The notes: generated from the sequence alone by a model not told the origin. 19,386 nucleotides of DNA from an uncultured Akkermansia sp. (GCA_900548895.1 URLZ01000043.1:1-19386); one strand, 5' to 3'. Shown: positions 1 through 7,192, counted from the stretch's first letter. Numbers and translations: made by a program.

Positions 1-515
1 ACTCTAGGTGGCTCAACGGGCGGTTTCCACACACTTTGCGCTTGACCCGCTTTTTTGCATGTGGCAGCTCGAACTTGAGAGCGACGGTCCATGAGCCAAG
101 CGAGGACGTCTGACCTCTTGATGAACTGAGCCGGACGTGCCGCGCGAGTTGCTCCGAGCCATGTCAGGAACTGGCGGTAGTCTGTCGCTGCGTTCTTGTA
201 GGTGGCTTGAGAGACTCGGCCCAGCTTGCCATTCAGCATTGTTTCGAAAAGATCTTTCACTGATATAGTGTTGAGGTCTGCTACGATCTTCTCTTCCTCT
301 CGCGCCATATCTCCGGCGACGAGGAGAGCTCTTCGTTTGGCTTGTGCCACGGAGAGTCTTTCGCCCTGGAACATGCCGCCGTTCACCGGAATCTTGGTCG
401 ACTTGCGGCGACGCTGCCCGCTTGGAGAGGTAAACTGGGCTATCCAATAAGGGGACTTCGCGTCCTTGCACACGATGATATTCGTGCTGCGATTCGTGCT
501 GGTTTCGTGCTTCAT
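1..515 (-). CDS. Tyrosine recombinase (phage-type integrase), N-terminal part, cut by window edge
   Basis: The frame from the ATG at 515 stays open for 171 codons to the left edge. The first 55 residues resemble the arm-binding fold of tyrosine integrases: residues 21-24 read SPYW, followed by WIAQF and a run of basic residues (GQRRRKSTK). Residues from about 95 (DLFETMLNGKLGRVSQATYK, then DYRQFLTWLG) look like the SAM-like core-binding domain. The catalytic domain with the Arg-His-Arg-Tyr residues would lie outside the window. The start was chosen because it directly precedes the arm-type segment and lies 19 bases after a plausible -10 box. The gene reads away from the 3' end of tRNA-Gly, the usual position of an island integrase next to its attachment site. 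Its base composition is clearly less GC-rich than the genes to the right and it uses ATA and AGA codons, which fits transfer. Whether it is intact cannot be judged. Confidence 0.8.
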   Translation of the reverse strand, partial: MKHETSTNRSTNIIVCKDAKSPYWIAQFTSPSGQRRRKSTKIPVNGGMFQGERLSVAQAKRRALLVAGDMAREEEKIVADLNTISVKDLFETMLNGKLGRVSQATYKNAATDYRQFLTWLGATRAARPAQFIKRSDVLAWLMDRRSQVRAATCKKAGQAQSVWKPPVEPPR

Positions 516-534
516 AGCGCGCCTATTTTGGCGT

Positions 535-563
535 ATTAGAATCGCAAAGTCTTGTAAAATCAA
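535..563 (-). promoter_or_regulatory. Candidate promoter of the integrase gene
   Basis: On the minus strand TTGATT (563-558), a 17-base spacer and TCTAAT (540-535) lie 19 bases before the integrase ATG. The -35 side overlaps the left edge of a palindromic terminator. An inverted repeat CGCC-TATTTT-GGCG (520-533) lies between the -10 box and the start codon and could be an operator. Confidence 0.5.
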
Positions 564-590
564 CAAAAGCGCCTAATTAGGCGCTTTTGT
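563..590. terminator. Perfect 28-base palindrome, bidirectional terminator after tRNA-Gly
   Basis: The left half ACAAAAGCGCCTAA is followed directly by its exact reverse complement. A hairpin with an AATT loop has a GC-rich core flanked by A on the left and T on the right, so it can terminate transcription on both strands. On the minus strand it lies 4 bases after the tRNA 3' end and should end the tRNA transcript. On the plus strand it would block entry of transcripts from the island. Confidence 0.75.
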
Positions 591-594
591 GAAA

Positions 595-665
595 TACGGG
601 CGACGGGAATCGAACCCGTGTCACATGCTTGGGAAGCACGTGTCCTACCATTGAACGACGCCCGC
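595..665 (-). tRNA. tRNA-Gly (anticodon CCC), likely island attachment site
   Basis: The minus strand folds into a 71-base cloverleaf: acceptor GCGGGCG/CGCCCG+T, D stem GTTC/GGAC, anticodon stem CGTGC/GCATG with loop TTCCCAA (anticodon CCC), a 4-base variable loop, and T stem ACGGG/CCCGT with loop TTCGATT. The 3' CCA is not encoded. Compared with the familiar bacterial tRNA-Gly sequence, the last acceptor pair is G1-U72 instead of G1-C72 and the discriminator is A73 instead of U73. Both differences sit at the point where an integrated element would join. An excellent promoter lies just upstream and a palindromic terminator just downstream. Confidence 0.93.
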
Positions 666-681
666 GTTCCATGTGCGGCAC

Positions 682-710
682 ATTGTACCCTGCCGCATCT
701 CGCTTGTCAA
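682..710 (-). promoter_or_regulatory. Promoter of tRNA-Gly
   Basis: TTGACA (710-705), a 17-base spacer and TACAAT (687-682) lie 16 bases before the first base of the tRNA. The -35 box is a perfect match to the sigma-70 consensus and the -10 box differs at one position. Confidence 0.9.
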
Positions 711-987
711 GAGAGAAAAGCAGAGGTGAGGCAAAAAAACGCGCCGGCGCTCGCCCGTCCCCTCCGTGCCCTTCGATGATACGAGAGGCTTGCCACGCGG
801 CTCCGCCTCATCGGACGTCCGTGGCGTGAGCCGCCTCTGCCGTGGCTCTTCTCCCCCTGCTCCCCCGCTGCCCCCCCCTGCCTACTGACGTTTCCGAGGC
901 GTCCGCTTCCGTCTCTGCCGTTCCGGCAGCGGTCTCAGAGGCTCCGTCTGTCTCCGGCCGGGTCTCTCCCCTCGGGGGAGAAAGGGC
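711..987. other. Intergenic region without a recognised gene
   Basis: This GC-rich stretch holds no convincing reading frame in either direction. The only structure seen is a short hairpin near 965-982 (TCTCCCC, 2-base loop, GGGGAGA), just before the promoter of the next gene. Confidence 0.5.
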
Positions 988-1016
988 TTGACGCTGCCTC
1001 GCGCCTGCGCTAGAGT
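988..1016 (+). promoter_or_regulatory. Promoter of the NUDIX-like gene, leaderless geometry
   Basis: TTGACG (988-993), a 17-base spacer and TAGAGT (1011-1016) are followed by only 6 bases and then ATG. The expected start of transcription falls on the A of the start codon. Confidence 0.8.
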
Positions 1017-1022
1017 CTGCAC

Positions 1023-1637
1023 ATGTCACGCTACAACGGAGAACAGGTCCTCGTCGTCCCCCGCGAAACCTTTGAACAGGTCGGCGCCTTCAACGGCGTG
1101 CGCCTCAACCCGCAGGACTACCTCAGCGCCTTTCTGAAGCCCGGCATCGCGCGCTTCATCGACCGCGAAATCGCCGAGCAGTCGCCACAGTACAAACAGA
1201 TCATCGCCTACGCCATCTTCTGCCACGACGGGCGCGTGCTGAGCTACGCCCGAACCTCCAAGGGCAACGAAGCCCGCCTGCACGACAAATACTCCTTGGG
1301 CATCGGCGGCCACATCAACCCCGTCGACGGCATCGCCGACAGCCTCAGCACCTACCTCAGCGGCGTCGAGCGCGAGATTCGCGAAGAGATCCGCTTCTCC
1401 GGCCGGGCCACCCAGCAGCTTTACGCCGTCATCAACGACGACACCAACGAGGTCGGCAGCGTGCACCTCGGCATCGTCCATCGCTTTGAACTCGACAGCG
1501 ACGAGGTCGCGCCGAATGAAAAGACCCTCGATCGCCTCGCCTTCCGCAGCCTCGACGAACTCGGCGGCGAGCTCTATGACAAGCTCGAAAGCTGGTCCGC
1601 CATCTGCGTCGATGCCCTGCGCCGCGAGCGCTCCTGA
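1023..1637 (+). CDS. NUDIX-like hydrolase / predicted phosphoesterase
   Basis: The 204-residue product has a central degenerate NUDIX box: GIGGHINPVDG (93-103) followed by GVEREIREEI (114-123), which keeps the RExxxEE helix that binds divalent metal in NUDIX enzymes. The spacing between the glycine part and the helix is longer than in the canonical 23-residue box, which suggests an insertion. The conserved pieces VVPRE near the N-terminus and the INDDTNEVGSVHLG segment (137-150) match a family of larger NUDIX-related proteins, often annotated as phosphoesterases, that I recall from Planctomycetes and Verrucomicrobia. The substrate is unknown. There is no signal peptide, so it should act in the cytoplasm. 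The ATG at 1023 is fixed by the promoter 6 bases upstream; there is no Shine-Dalgarno sequence. No close operon partner is seen. Confidence 0.8.
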   Translation: MSRYNGEQVLVVPRETFEQVGAFNGVRLNPQDYLSAFLKPGIARFIDREIAEQSPQYKQIIAYAIFCHDGRVLSYARTSKGNEARLHDKYSLGIGGHINPVDGIADSLSTYLSGVEREIREEIRFSGRATQQLYAVINDDTNEVGSVHLGIVHRFELDSDEVAPNEKTLDRLAFRSLDELGGELYDKLESWSAICVDALRRERS

Positions 1638-1919
1638 TCGGCCTCGTGCGCTCTTGTGAGCTCGGCTCTCCTCCGCGCGGGGGAAAGACTGCGCTCTCGG
1701 CTCTCGCTGACTGCGGGCTCTTGGCGCCTGCGCTCTCCCCCGAGGGCAAGGCGCTGCCTAGGCAGGCCCTCTCCGAGGAGCGCTGCGGCCGGAGCCTTCC
1801 GGCCTCAACCTGCAGCGCGGCCCGTCGTCCCTTTCTGCTCCGGGAGCTCCCGCGCCTCCCGGGTGCGCTGACTCGCGGCTCCGCCCGCCCGCTGTCGGTT
1901 TTGTTGTCAGGTTTTGCGC
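1638..1919. other. Intergenic region without a recognised gene
   Basis: An open frame continuous with the downstream protease runs through here from 1646, but it lacks a start site and encodes low-complexity Arg/Ser/Pro-rich sequence, so it is treated as non-coding. Small hairpins occur, for example GGCCGGA-gcct-TCCGGCC around 1788-1805. No clear terminator for the NUDIX gene is visible. Confidence 0.5.
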
Positions 1920-1948
1920 TTGACTTGCGGGCCGCGGTAGAGCAGAAT
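1920..1948 (+). promoter_or_regulatory. Promoter of the HtrA-like protease, leaderless geometry
   Basis: TTGACT (1920-1925), a 17-base spacer and CAGAAT (1943-1948) are followed by 6 bases and a GTG start codon. This is the same layout as the promoter at 988. Confidence 0.7.
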
Positions 1949-1954
1949 GGTAGC

Positions 1955-3739
1955 GTGATAACGAAATCAGCCACGGCTGTCCTCTTGGCAGCCCTCCCCG
2001 CTTTGGCGGATTCCCCCGAATCCGTTTCTCCCCCCGTCTCCCCCGCCGAACAGGTAACGGCCTCGGCGGCTGCTCCGGCTCAGACTCCGGTACCTGCGCC
2101 GGCTCCCGCGCAGGCTTCGACTCCGGATGCCGCTTCGGCACCCGCTCCCAGCCCGGCTCCGACTCCTGCGCCGACTCAGACTCCCGCGCCAGCGCCGACG
2201 CCCGCTCCTGCTCCTGCTTCGAGCCCCGCACCGGCCCCGGCGCCTACTCCGGTCCCCGCGCCGACGCCTGTTCCTGCTCCGGCTCCCACTCCGGTGGTGA
2301 CCAAGCCTGCTCAGGCCGCCCCCGCACCGGCTGCCGTCAGCGTTGAAGACGCCTACCGCGGCATCGTCAAGATCGAAGTGGCCGTGCGCATGCCCGACTA
2401 CAGCAAGCCCTGGCAGTCCGGCGCCTTCGGGCGCGGCAACGGCACGGGCTTCATGGTCGGCAAGGGGCTCTTCATGACGAACGCCCACGTCGTCGCCAAT
2501 GCGGAGCGCATCTACATCTCCCCCTACGCTGACGCGCGCAAGATCCCCGCACACGTGAAGTACGTCGCCCACGACTGCGACCTCGCCCTCGTCGAGGTGG
2601 ATGAGCTCGACGCCTTCGCGGACGTGCCCTGCCTCGAGTTCAGCGACTCGCTGCCGAAGCTGGAGGACACCGTGCGCGCCATCGGCTATCCCATCGGCGG
2701 CAGCCGTCTCTCCGTCACGCGCGGCATCGTCTCGCGCATCGAGAGCATCCCCTACTCGCACCCGCGCAACATCGCCCACCTCACCGTGCAGATCGACGCC
2801 GCCATCAACCCCGGCAACAGCGGTGGCCCCGTGCTGCTGGGTGACAAGGTCGTCGGCGTCGCCTTTCAGGGCCTCATGGAGGCCAACTCCACCGGCTACA
2901 TGATCCCCATGCCCGTCATCAAGCGCTTCCTCAAGGACATTGAGGACGGCGTCTACGATCAGTATGTTGACCTCGGCGCCGTCTTTTTCTCGCTGGAGAA
3001 TCCCGCCATGCGGGCTCATTACAAACTGCCGCAGCAGCCCGTCGGCGTCGTCGTGAGTGACATCGCCAAGGGCGGCTCCTGCGACGGCGTGCTTCAGGTC
3101 GGCGACATCGTCCTCGCCGTCAACGACTGCCCCGTCGACAGCTCGGCCATGATCGAGCTCGATGGCGAGCGCGTGCAGCTTGAGGAGCTGGCTGAGCGAT
3201 CCTTCAAGGGTGAGCAAGTGCGATTTCGCATCCTGCGCGACGGCAAGCCTCAGGAAGTCGTTGCCACCCTCAAGGCCGCGCCCGGCAAGAGCGTCAACAC
3301 CTTTTATTGCGACGTCCAGCCGCGCTACGTCCAGTTCGGCGGCCTGATCTTCCAGCCGCTGGATCTCAACGTCGTTGCGGCCCGCCGCATCGACGTCAAG
3401 GAGTACCTCGTCGAGATCAATAAGTTCATGGCCCGCGGTGACTCGCTGAAGAAAAAGGACCTCATCCTCATCACCGAGGTGCTGACGGATGAAGTCAACG
3501 CCCGCTTCGGCGGCCGCGTGACCAACAGCATGGTCTCGAAGGTCAACGGCGTTGAAGTCACCAGCCTCGATCAGCTCGCCGAGCTCCTCTACCCGAAGGA
3601 CGGCAAGCGCCCGGACTATACTGTCATCGAGGTGGTCGGCGGCGATCGCCCCATCATCATTGACAACGCCACCATCGATGCCGCCAATGAGCGCATCTCG
3701 ACCGGCTACGGCATCCCCGCCCCGGCTCGCCTCAAGTAA
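1955..3739 (+). CDS. Secreted HtrA/Deg-type serine protease with PDZ domains
   Basis: This 594-residue protein starts at GTG 1955, which directly opens a signal peptide (residues 1-18, ending LPALA before DSPES) and lies 6 bases after a -10 box. Residues about 37-126 are a Pro/Ala/Thr repeat linker. The trypsin-like domain follows with a complete triad: His178 in TNAHVV, Asp209 in CDLALV and Ser289 in GNSGGPV. A PDZ domain covers about 337-440. The C-terminal part from about 460, beginning FGGLIFQPL, resembles the second, atypical PDZ domain of plant Deg2/Deg9-type proteases. It should act in the periplasm in protein quality control or processing of specific targets. The next gene, 21 bases downstream, is a paralogue with the same layout but a broken active site, so the two probably form one transcription unit and perhaps one complex. 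Confidence 0.9.
   Translation: MITKSATAVLLAALPALADSPESVSPPVSPAEQVTASAAAPAQTPVPAPAPAQASTPDAASAPAPSPAPTPAPTQTPAPAPTPAPAPASSPAPAPAPTPVPAPTPVPAPAPTPVVTKPAQAAPAPAAVSVEDAYRGIVKIEVAVRMPDYSKPWQSGAFGRGNGTGFMVGKGLFMTNAHVVANAERIYISPYADARKIPAHVKYVAHDCDLALVEVDELDAFADVPCLEFSDSLPKLEDTVRAIGYPIGGSRLSVTRGIVSRIESIPYSHPRNIAHLTVQIDAAINPGNSGGPVLLGDKVVGVAFQGLMEANSTGYMIPMPVIKRFLKDIEDGVYDQYVDLGAVFFSLENPAMRAHYKLPQQPVGVVVSDIAKGGSCDGVLQVGDIVLAVNDCPVDSSAMIELDGERVQLEELAERSFKGEQVRFRILRDGKPQEVVATLKAAPGKSVNTFYCDVQPRYVQFGGLIFQPLDLNVVAARRIDVKEYLVEINKFMARGDSLKKKDLILITEVLTDEVNARFGGRVTNSMVSKVNGVEVTSLDQLAELLYPKDGKRPDYTVIEVVGGDRPIIIDNATIDAANERISTGYGIPAPARLK
2063..2332 (+). repeat. Pro-Ala repeat tract in the HtrA-like protease
   Basis: About 90 codons are almost only Pro, Ala, Thr and Ser, built from degenerate PAPAPT/PTPVPAP units with varied codons. 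It probably forms an extended linker that holds the protease domain away from the membrane or cell-wall layer. Confidence 0.85.
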
Positions 3740-3760
3740 ACCGAACCCTTAACGTTGCGT

Positions 3761-5602
3761 ATGAATAAAACCGCCATCATTCTCACGGCTCTCAGCGGGC
3801 TGAGCTTCGTCGCCTGCAAACCGACCCCGCGCAATCCGCGCGCCGTCGCGGCCGAGCAACAGGCGCAGAGCGAAGAGCAAAAGAGCAGCTCCATCGCGGC
3901 TCAGGCGCCGCTCGTCGGCGTGAGCAGTGCCGCCTCTGCGGCGCCCGCCGCAGACCCCGCCGCTGAAGCCGCCGCCGATGCCGCAGCCGAGGCGCCCGCC
4001 ACTCCGCAGCCCGCCGCCGAAGCTCCGGCTCCCGTCGATGCGCTGCAATACCTCGTCGAGGTGCACAGCACCCGCCAGGACTACAACCTCATGCAGCCTT
4101 GGCAGAAGGGGCAGGTGAGCTCCGGCTCGCTGATGGGGATCTACCTCGGCGACGGGCGCGTGCTGACCTTCGGCGATGCCGCCAAGGCCGCCACCTATCT
4201 TGAAATCTCGCTGCCCGACGGCTCGCATCCCGTGCCGGCGAAGGTGCTGCGCTACAATCGCGACATCAATCTGGCGCTGCTCACCGTGGCGCACGAGAAG
4301 GATGCCTCGGTCTTCGAGGGGCGCAAGGCGTTGACGCCGGGTGAGCCGCTGCGCATCGGCGATCGTGCGGAGTTCTGCGGCTCGGTGCAGGGGCTGCGCG
4401 GCGCGCAGGTGCCCGTCACCGTGGAGAGCAGCGGTACCAGCACCAACGGCATGCCGCGCCTGCGCGTCAAGGCTGCCACGGCCATCCCGACGGGCAACAA
4501 CTCCTACGGCCTGCCCATCGTGCGCGACGGCAAGCTTTGCGGCCTGACCAGCGGCTATGACAGCGCTTCGCAGGTCTTCACCGTCATCAACGCCGAGCTC
4601 ATCAACCGATTCCTCGCCGACGGGCAGGCCGAGGCACCCGTCATCGGTCTCTCCTGCGAGAGCTTGGATGACCCCGTCTTCTGCCGCTATCTGAAGCTGA
4701 GCGAAGATCAGGGCGGTCTCTACATCAGCCGAGTTGTTGAGGGCAGCGCGGCGGAGAAGGCCGGCATCGCCGAAGGCGACGTGCTCACGGCGGTGGACGG
4801 CATGCCCATCGACAAGCAGGGGCGCTGCAATTCGCCGATCTACGGCACGATCAATGCGGCCACCCTGCTGCGCGGGCTCAAGCCCGTCGGCGAATCGCTG
4901 ACGCTGACGATCATGCACGACGGCGTGGCGGCAGACAAAACCGTGGAGCTCAACCGCGACGCTGAGACGAACTCGCTCTACTGCCGCGATCTTCCCGGAA
5001 ACCAGCCGCGCTACATCATGTACGGCGGTCTGCTCTTCCAGCCCCTCTCGCCCCAGTATATCGAAGCGCTGAAGGCCGCGGCCAAGGGCAACCTGCCCGT
5101 CGAGTTTCTGGAGCTCGACCAGCGCATGGAGGAGCTGCGCCGCGAAGGTCGCCGCGAGCTCGTCGCGCTCACCATCGTCATCGCCACGCCGGCGACGCTC
5201 TCGTATGAGCAGCTGAACTTCTGCCTGGTTGAGAAAGTCAACGGCAAGGTGGTGCACGACTTCCGCGAGTTTTTTGACCTGATCAACGAGCGCACGCCCG
5301 ACGGCCTCGTGACGCTCGGGATCAACAAAGCTCCCTTCACCATCGTCATGGATCAGCAGCTGACGAAGAGTTGCAACAAGGCCATCCGCGAGCAGGCCAT
5401 CCCGCGCCTCTACGTCATCAAAAAGCCCGGCGAGAGTTCCAAGCCCGCGGAAGCGGCTGCTCCTGCAGCACCTCCTGCTCCTGCGGCCGCTGCTCCCGCC
5501 TCGGAGGAGTCGGCGCCTTCAGCAGCCCCCGCAGCCCCGGCTCCGGCAGCTTCCGCTCCCTCAGCCGAACCGGCGCAGAACCCGGCTCCTGCGGCAGCCT
5601 GA
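3761..5602 (+). CDS. HtrA-like pseudoprotease lipoprotein with PDZ domain
   Basis: The 613-residue product begins with a lipoprotein signal peptide; residues 15-19 read SFVAC, with Cys19 as the acylation site. An Ala/Pro/Glu-rich linker runs to about 95. The trypsin-like fold is recognisable, but the catalytic positions have changed: the TNAHVV equivalent is LTFGDAA (Asp139 in place of His), the CDLAL equivalent is INLAL (Asn170 in place of Asp), and the GNSGG equivalent is GNNSYG (Ser248 kept but out of its usual context). A PDZ domain covers about 294-398, and a C-terminal domain starting YGGLLFQPL (about 418-550) matches the end of the upstream protease. A 60-residue Ala/Pro/Ser tail closes the protein. 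It is probably a membrane-anchored, inactive partner that binds substrate or regulates the active protease. The ATG at 3761 was chosen over TTG 3755 because it opens the signal peptide; no Shine-Dalgarno sequence is visible. Confidence 0.85.
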   Translation: MNKTAIILTALSGLSFVACKPTPRNPRAVAAEQQAQSEEQKSSSIAAQAPLVGVSSAASAAPAADPAAEAAADAAAEAPATPQPAAEAPAPVDALQYLVEVHSTRQDYNLMQPWQKGQVSSGSLMGIYLGDGRVLTFGDAAKAATYLEISLPDGSHPVPAKVLRYNRDINLALLTVAHEKDASVFEGRKALTPGEPLRIGDRAEFCGSVQGLRGAQVPVTVESSGTSTNGMPRLRVKAATAIPTGNNSYGLPIVRDGKLCGLTSGYDSASQVFTVINAELINRFLADGQAEAPVIGLSCESLDDPVFCRYLKLSEDQGGLYISRVVEGSAAEKAGIAEGDVLTAVDGMPIDKQGRCNSPIYGTINAATLLRGLKPVGESLTLTIMHDGVAADKTVELNRDAETNSLYCRDLPGNQPRYIMYGGLLFQPLSPQYIEALKAAAKGNLPVEFLELDQRMEELRREGRRELVALTIVIATPATLSYEQLNFCLVEKVNGKVVHDFREFFDLINERTPDGLVTLGINKAPFTIVMDQQLTKSCNKAIREQAIPRLYVIKKPGESSKPAEAAAPAAPPAPAAAAPASEESAPSAAPAAPAPAASAPSAEPAQNPAPAAA

Positions 5603-5635
5603 GGACTCGGACTTGACCCTGCGGCCTCTTTCATC

Positions 5636-5667
5636 GGCGGCGATGCCCGATCGGCGGCATCGCCGCC
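5636..5667 (+). terminator. Strong hairpin after the HtrA-like pair
   Basis: GGCGGCGATGCC (5636-5647) and GGCATCGCCGCC (5656-5667) form a perfect 12-base stem with an 8-base loop, 33 bases after the stop codon. There is no T run behind it (TTGCCGTG follows), so termination may need Rho or be partial. Confidence 0.5.
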
Positions 5668-5990
5668 TTGCCGTGTCAGCGGGAGCGCCTTCCCCCGGGA
5701 ACCCGACGGGGGCCTACTGAAGCTTGGCGGCGCCCCGCCTCCTTCCGCCGCGCTCTCCTTCGGCCGCGTTTTTTGGGGCGATGTGGCGCGCAGCCCCTCC
5801 GCGACCGACTCGCCCCGCGGGGCCTTTGCCGCTTGGAGAAATGGCCCCCGACGAGGTGGCGCCGCGGAGGAGCCTTCAACTCCGGCCCCCCGCTCGTCCT
5901 CTCGGGAGACCCGTGAGCCCGGACGCGGATGCCCAAGGGACCGTGCCGCACGCTGACAACGACATGCGGTGACGACAGCGCGTGCTGACA
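5668..5990. other. Intergenic region between convergent genes
   Basis: No reading frame here looks real; all open frames are GC-driven and low in complexity. CTGACAAC occurs twice (about 5953 and 5985) shortly before the terminator of the leftward gene. Confidence 0.5.
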
Positions 5991-6027
5991 ACAAAAGAGG
6001 AGCGGCGGGACAAAGCCGCCGCTCCTC
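5990..6027 (-). terminator. Intrinsic terminator of the DUF3472-like gene
   Basis: On the minus strand GAGGAGCGGCGG and CCGCCGCTCCTC form a perfect 12-base stem (6027-5997) with a 7-base loop, followed by TTTTGTT. It lies about 57 bases after the stop codon of the leftward gene. Confidence 0.9.
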
Positions 6028-6083
6028 GCAAAACTCGTCAGGAGGGGATGCTGATCCCGGCCGGCTCAGGCCGGTTGGGCGGA

Positions 6084-7052
6084 TCACTCCTCCCACTTGC
6101 CGTCGTCCTCGTAGGGAATAACCTCCATCTTCGGAGCCCGAATTAGCTTCATCACCTCTTCACCCGGCTCGCGGACGGAGGCAGGGGGCTCAATCGTGCG
6201 CTCCGTGAAGACGGCAAAGTCCTTCTCCTGAGCGGCCTTGCCGCCCGTGGCCAGCGAGAAGAAGCCGCGCTCGGGATTGATGCGGCAGTTGATGTTCGTG
6301 TTCAGGTTGCCGTCTTTGGTGAAGCGGAAGGTCTTGGCCTGGTCCCACTTCTCACCCGTCCATCGGAAGGCCGGGCCGAAGGTTGCGCGGCGCTCGAACT
6401 CCTTTGACTTCACATTGCGGCGGAAGTCCTCCACGAAGCCGCAGCCCGTGTTCAGCCCGCGGTGCAGCGCCTGCACGCGCCAGCAGCTCAGAAGCTCCCA
6501 CTGCTGCGTCGCCGGGTTGTAGATGTAGCCGGCAATCTGGCGGAAGTGCTCACCATCGGGCTTCTCCACCACCAGCGTGCGGATCACGTCGCCCTCCTTC
6601 CAGGGGAAGAGACGCATGGACTTGCCGCCCGTGCCCTCGCCGCCGAAGCGGGCCGTGATCACACCGGCGCCGCGCTGCACCAGCTTGGCGCGCTCCTCCT
6701 CAGGCGCGGCATGGGGATTGTCGCCCGTGTCCTTCGCATCCCAGACGGAGAAAATCACCACGCGCTTCGTCTTGCCGTCCTTGTCTTCATGCAGCTCTTG
6801 GGCGCCGATGTAGCCGCGGTCAAAATTATAGCAGGCAAAGTAGGTGCCCGGCGCACTCTTCTCAATCACCATCTCGGTGTAGGCCGCCGTGTGATTCACC
6901 TGCGGCAGGTAGGCCAGATGCACGGAAGTGCACTGGCGCTGAGCCATCTTCTCCGGCTTCCAGTAGTCCGAATAGCGGTCTGCCAGAGCCTGGGGAACGC
7001 AGAGAGCAGCCACCGCAAGGGTGCCGGTCAGAAAGGTCTGAAATGTCTTCAT
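6084..7052 (-). CDS. Secreted DUF3472-like protein
   Basis: The 322-residue protein has a clear signal peptide (1-24, ending VPQALA before DRYSDYW). The body matches what I know of the DUF3472 family: FGGEGTGGKSMRLFPWKEGD in the middle, then a lysine-poor stretch with IAGYIYNPATQQWELL, then HRGLNTGCGFVEDFRRN and a following RRATFGPAFRW segment. The family is secreted, beta-rich and often found near carbohydrate-related proteins, but its activity is unknown to me. The start at 7052 is supported by the signal peptide and by a promoter whose -10 box ends 7 bases upstream. The gene is convergent with the HtrA-like pair and divergent from the LpxR-like gene, with 146 bases between the two start codons. 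It appears to be a single-gene unit ending at a strong terminator. Confidence 0.8.
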   Translation of the reverse strand: MKTFQTFLTGTLAVAALCVPQALADRYSDYWKPEKMAQRQCTSVHLAYLPQVNHTAAYTEMVIEKSAPGTYFACYNFDRGYIGAQELHEDKDGKTKRVVIFSVWDAKDTGDNPHAAPEEERAKLVQRGAGVITARFGGEGTGGKSMRLFPWKEGDVIRTLVVEKPDGEHFRQIAGYIYNPATQQWELLSCWRVQALHRGLNTGCGFVEDFRRNVKSKEFERRATFGPAFRWTGEKWDQAKTFRFTKDGNLNTNINCRINPERGFFSLATGGKAAQEKDFAVFTERTIEPPASVREPGEEVMKLIRAPKMEVIPYEDDGKWEE

Positions 7053-7059
7053 CGGTCGA

Positions 7060-7088
7060 ATCCTAACCCATGGGCCCCGCGATGGCAA
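7060..7088 (-). promoter_or_regulatory. Promoter of the DUF3472-like gene, leaderless geometry
   Basis: On the minus strand TTGCCA (7088-7083), a 17-base spacer and TAGGAT (7065-7060) are followed by 7 bases and ATG. Confidence 0.7.
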
Positions 7089-7163
7089 GCACAAAGTTTG
7101 CCGCACCGAAGGCAGAGCGCAAGCAGATAACCGTGAAGAGTTTGACATCCGGGCGAAATTCAA

Positions 7164-7192
7164 TTGACACGGTAGGCAATCAAGAGTATACC
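7164..7192 (+). promoter_or_regulatory. Promoter of the LpxR-like gene, leaderless geometry
   Basis: TTGACA (7164-7169), a 17-base spacer and TATACC (7187-7192) are followed by 6 bases and ATG. This is the best-matching promoter of the leaderless set. Confidence 0.85.

Noticed and set aside
13..471. 152-codon minus-strand frame in the first 500 bases
   Set aside because: A different minus-strand frame in the same place encodes recognisable integrase domains; this one is Arg/Ser-rich shadow.
1646..1954. N-terminal extension of the HtrA-like protease by 103 codons
   Set aside because: It would bury the signal peptide inside the protein and cover the promoter; the extra sequence is low in complexity.
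3749..5257. 502-codon open frame antisense to the pseudoprotease gene
   Set aside because: It is a composition shadow; the plus strand encodes a lipoprotein with clear homology to its neighbour.
7142..7147. A second TTGACA upstream of the LpxR-like gene
   Set aside because: No -10 box lies 16-18 bases after it; the copy at 7164 fits far better.
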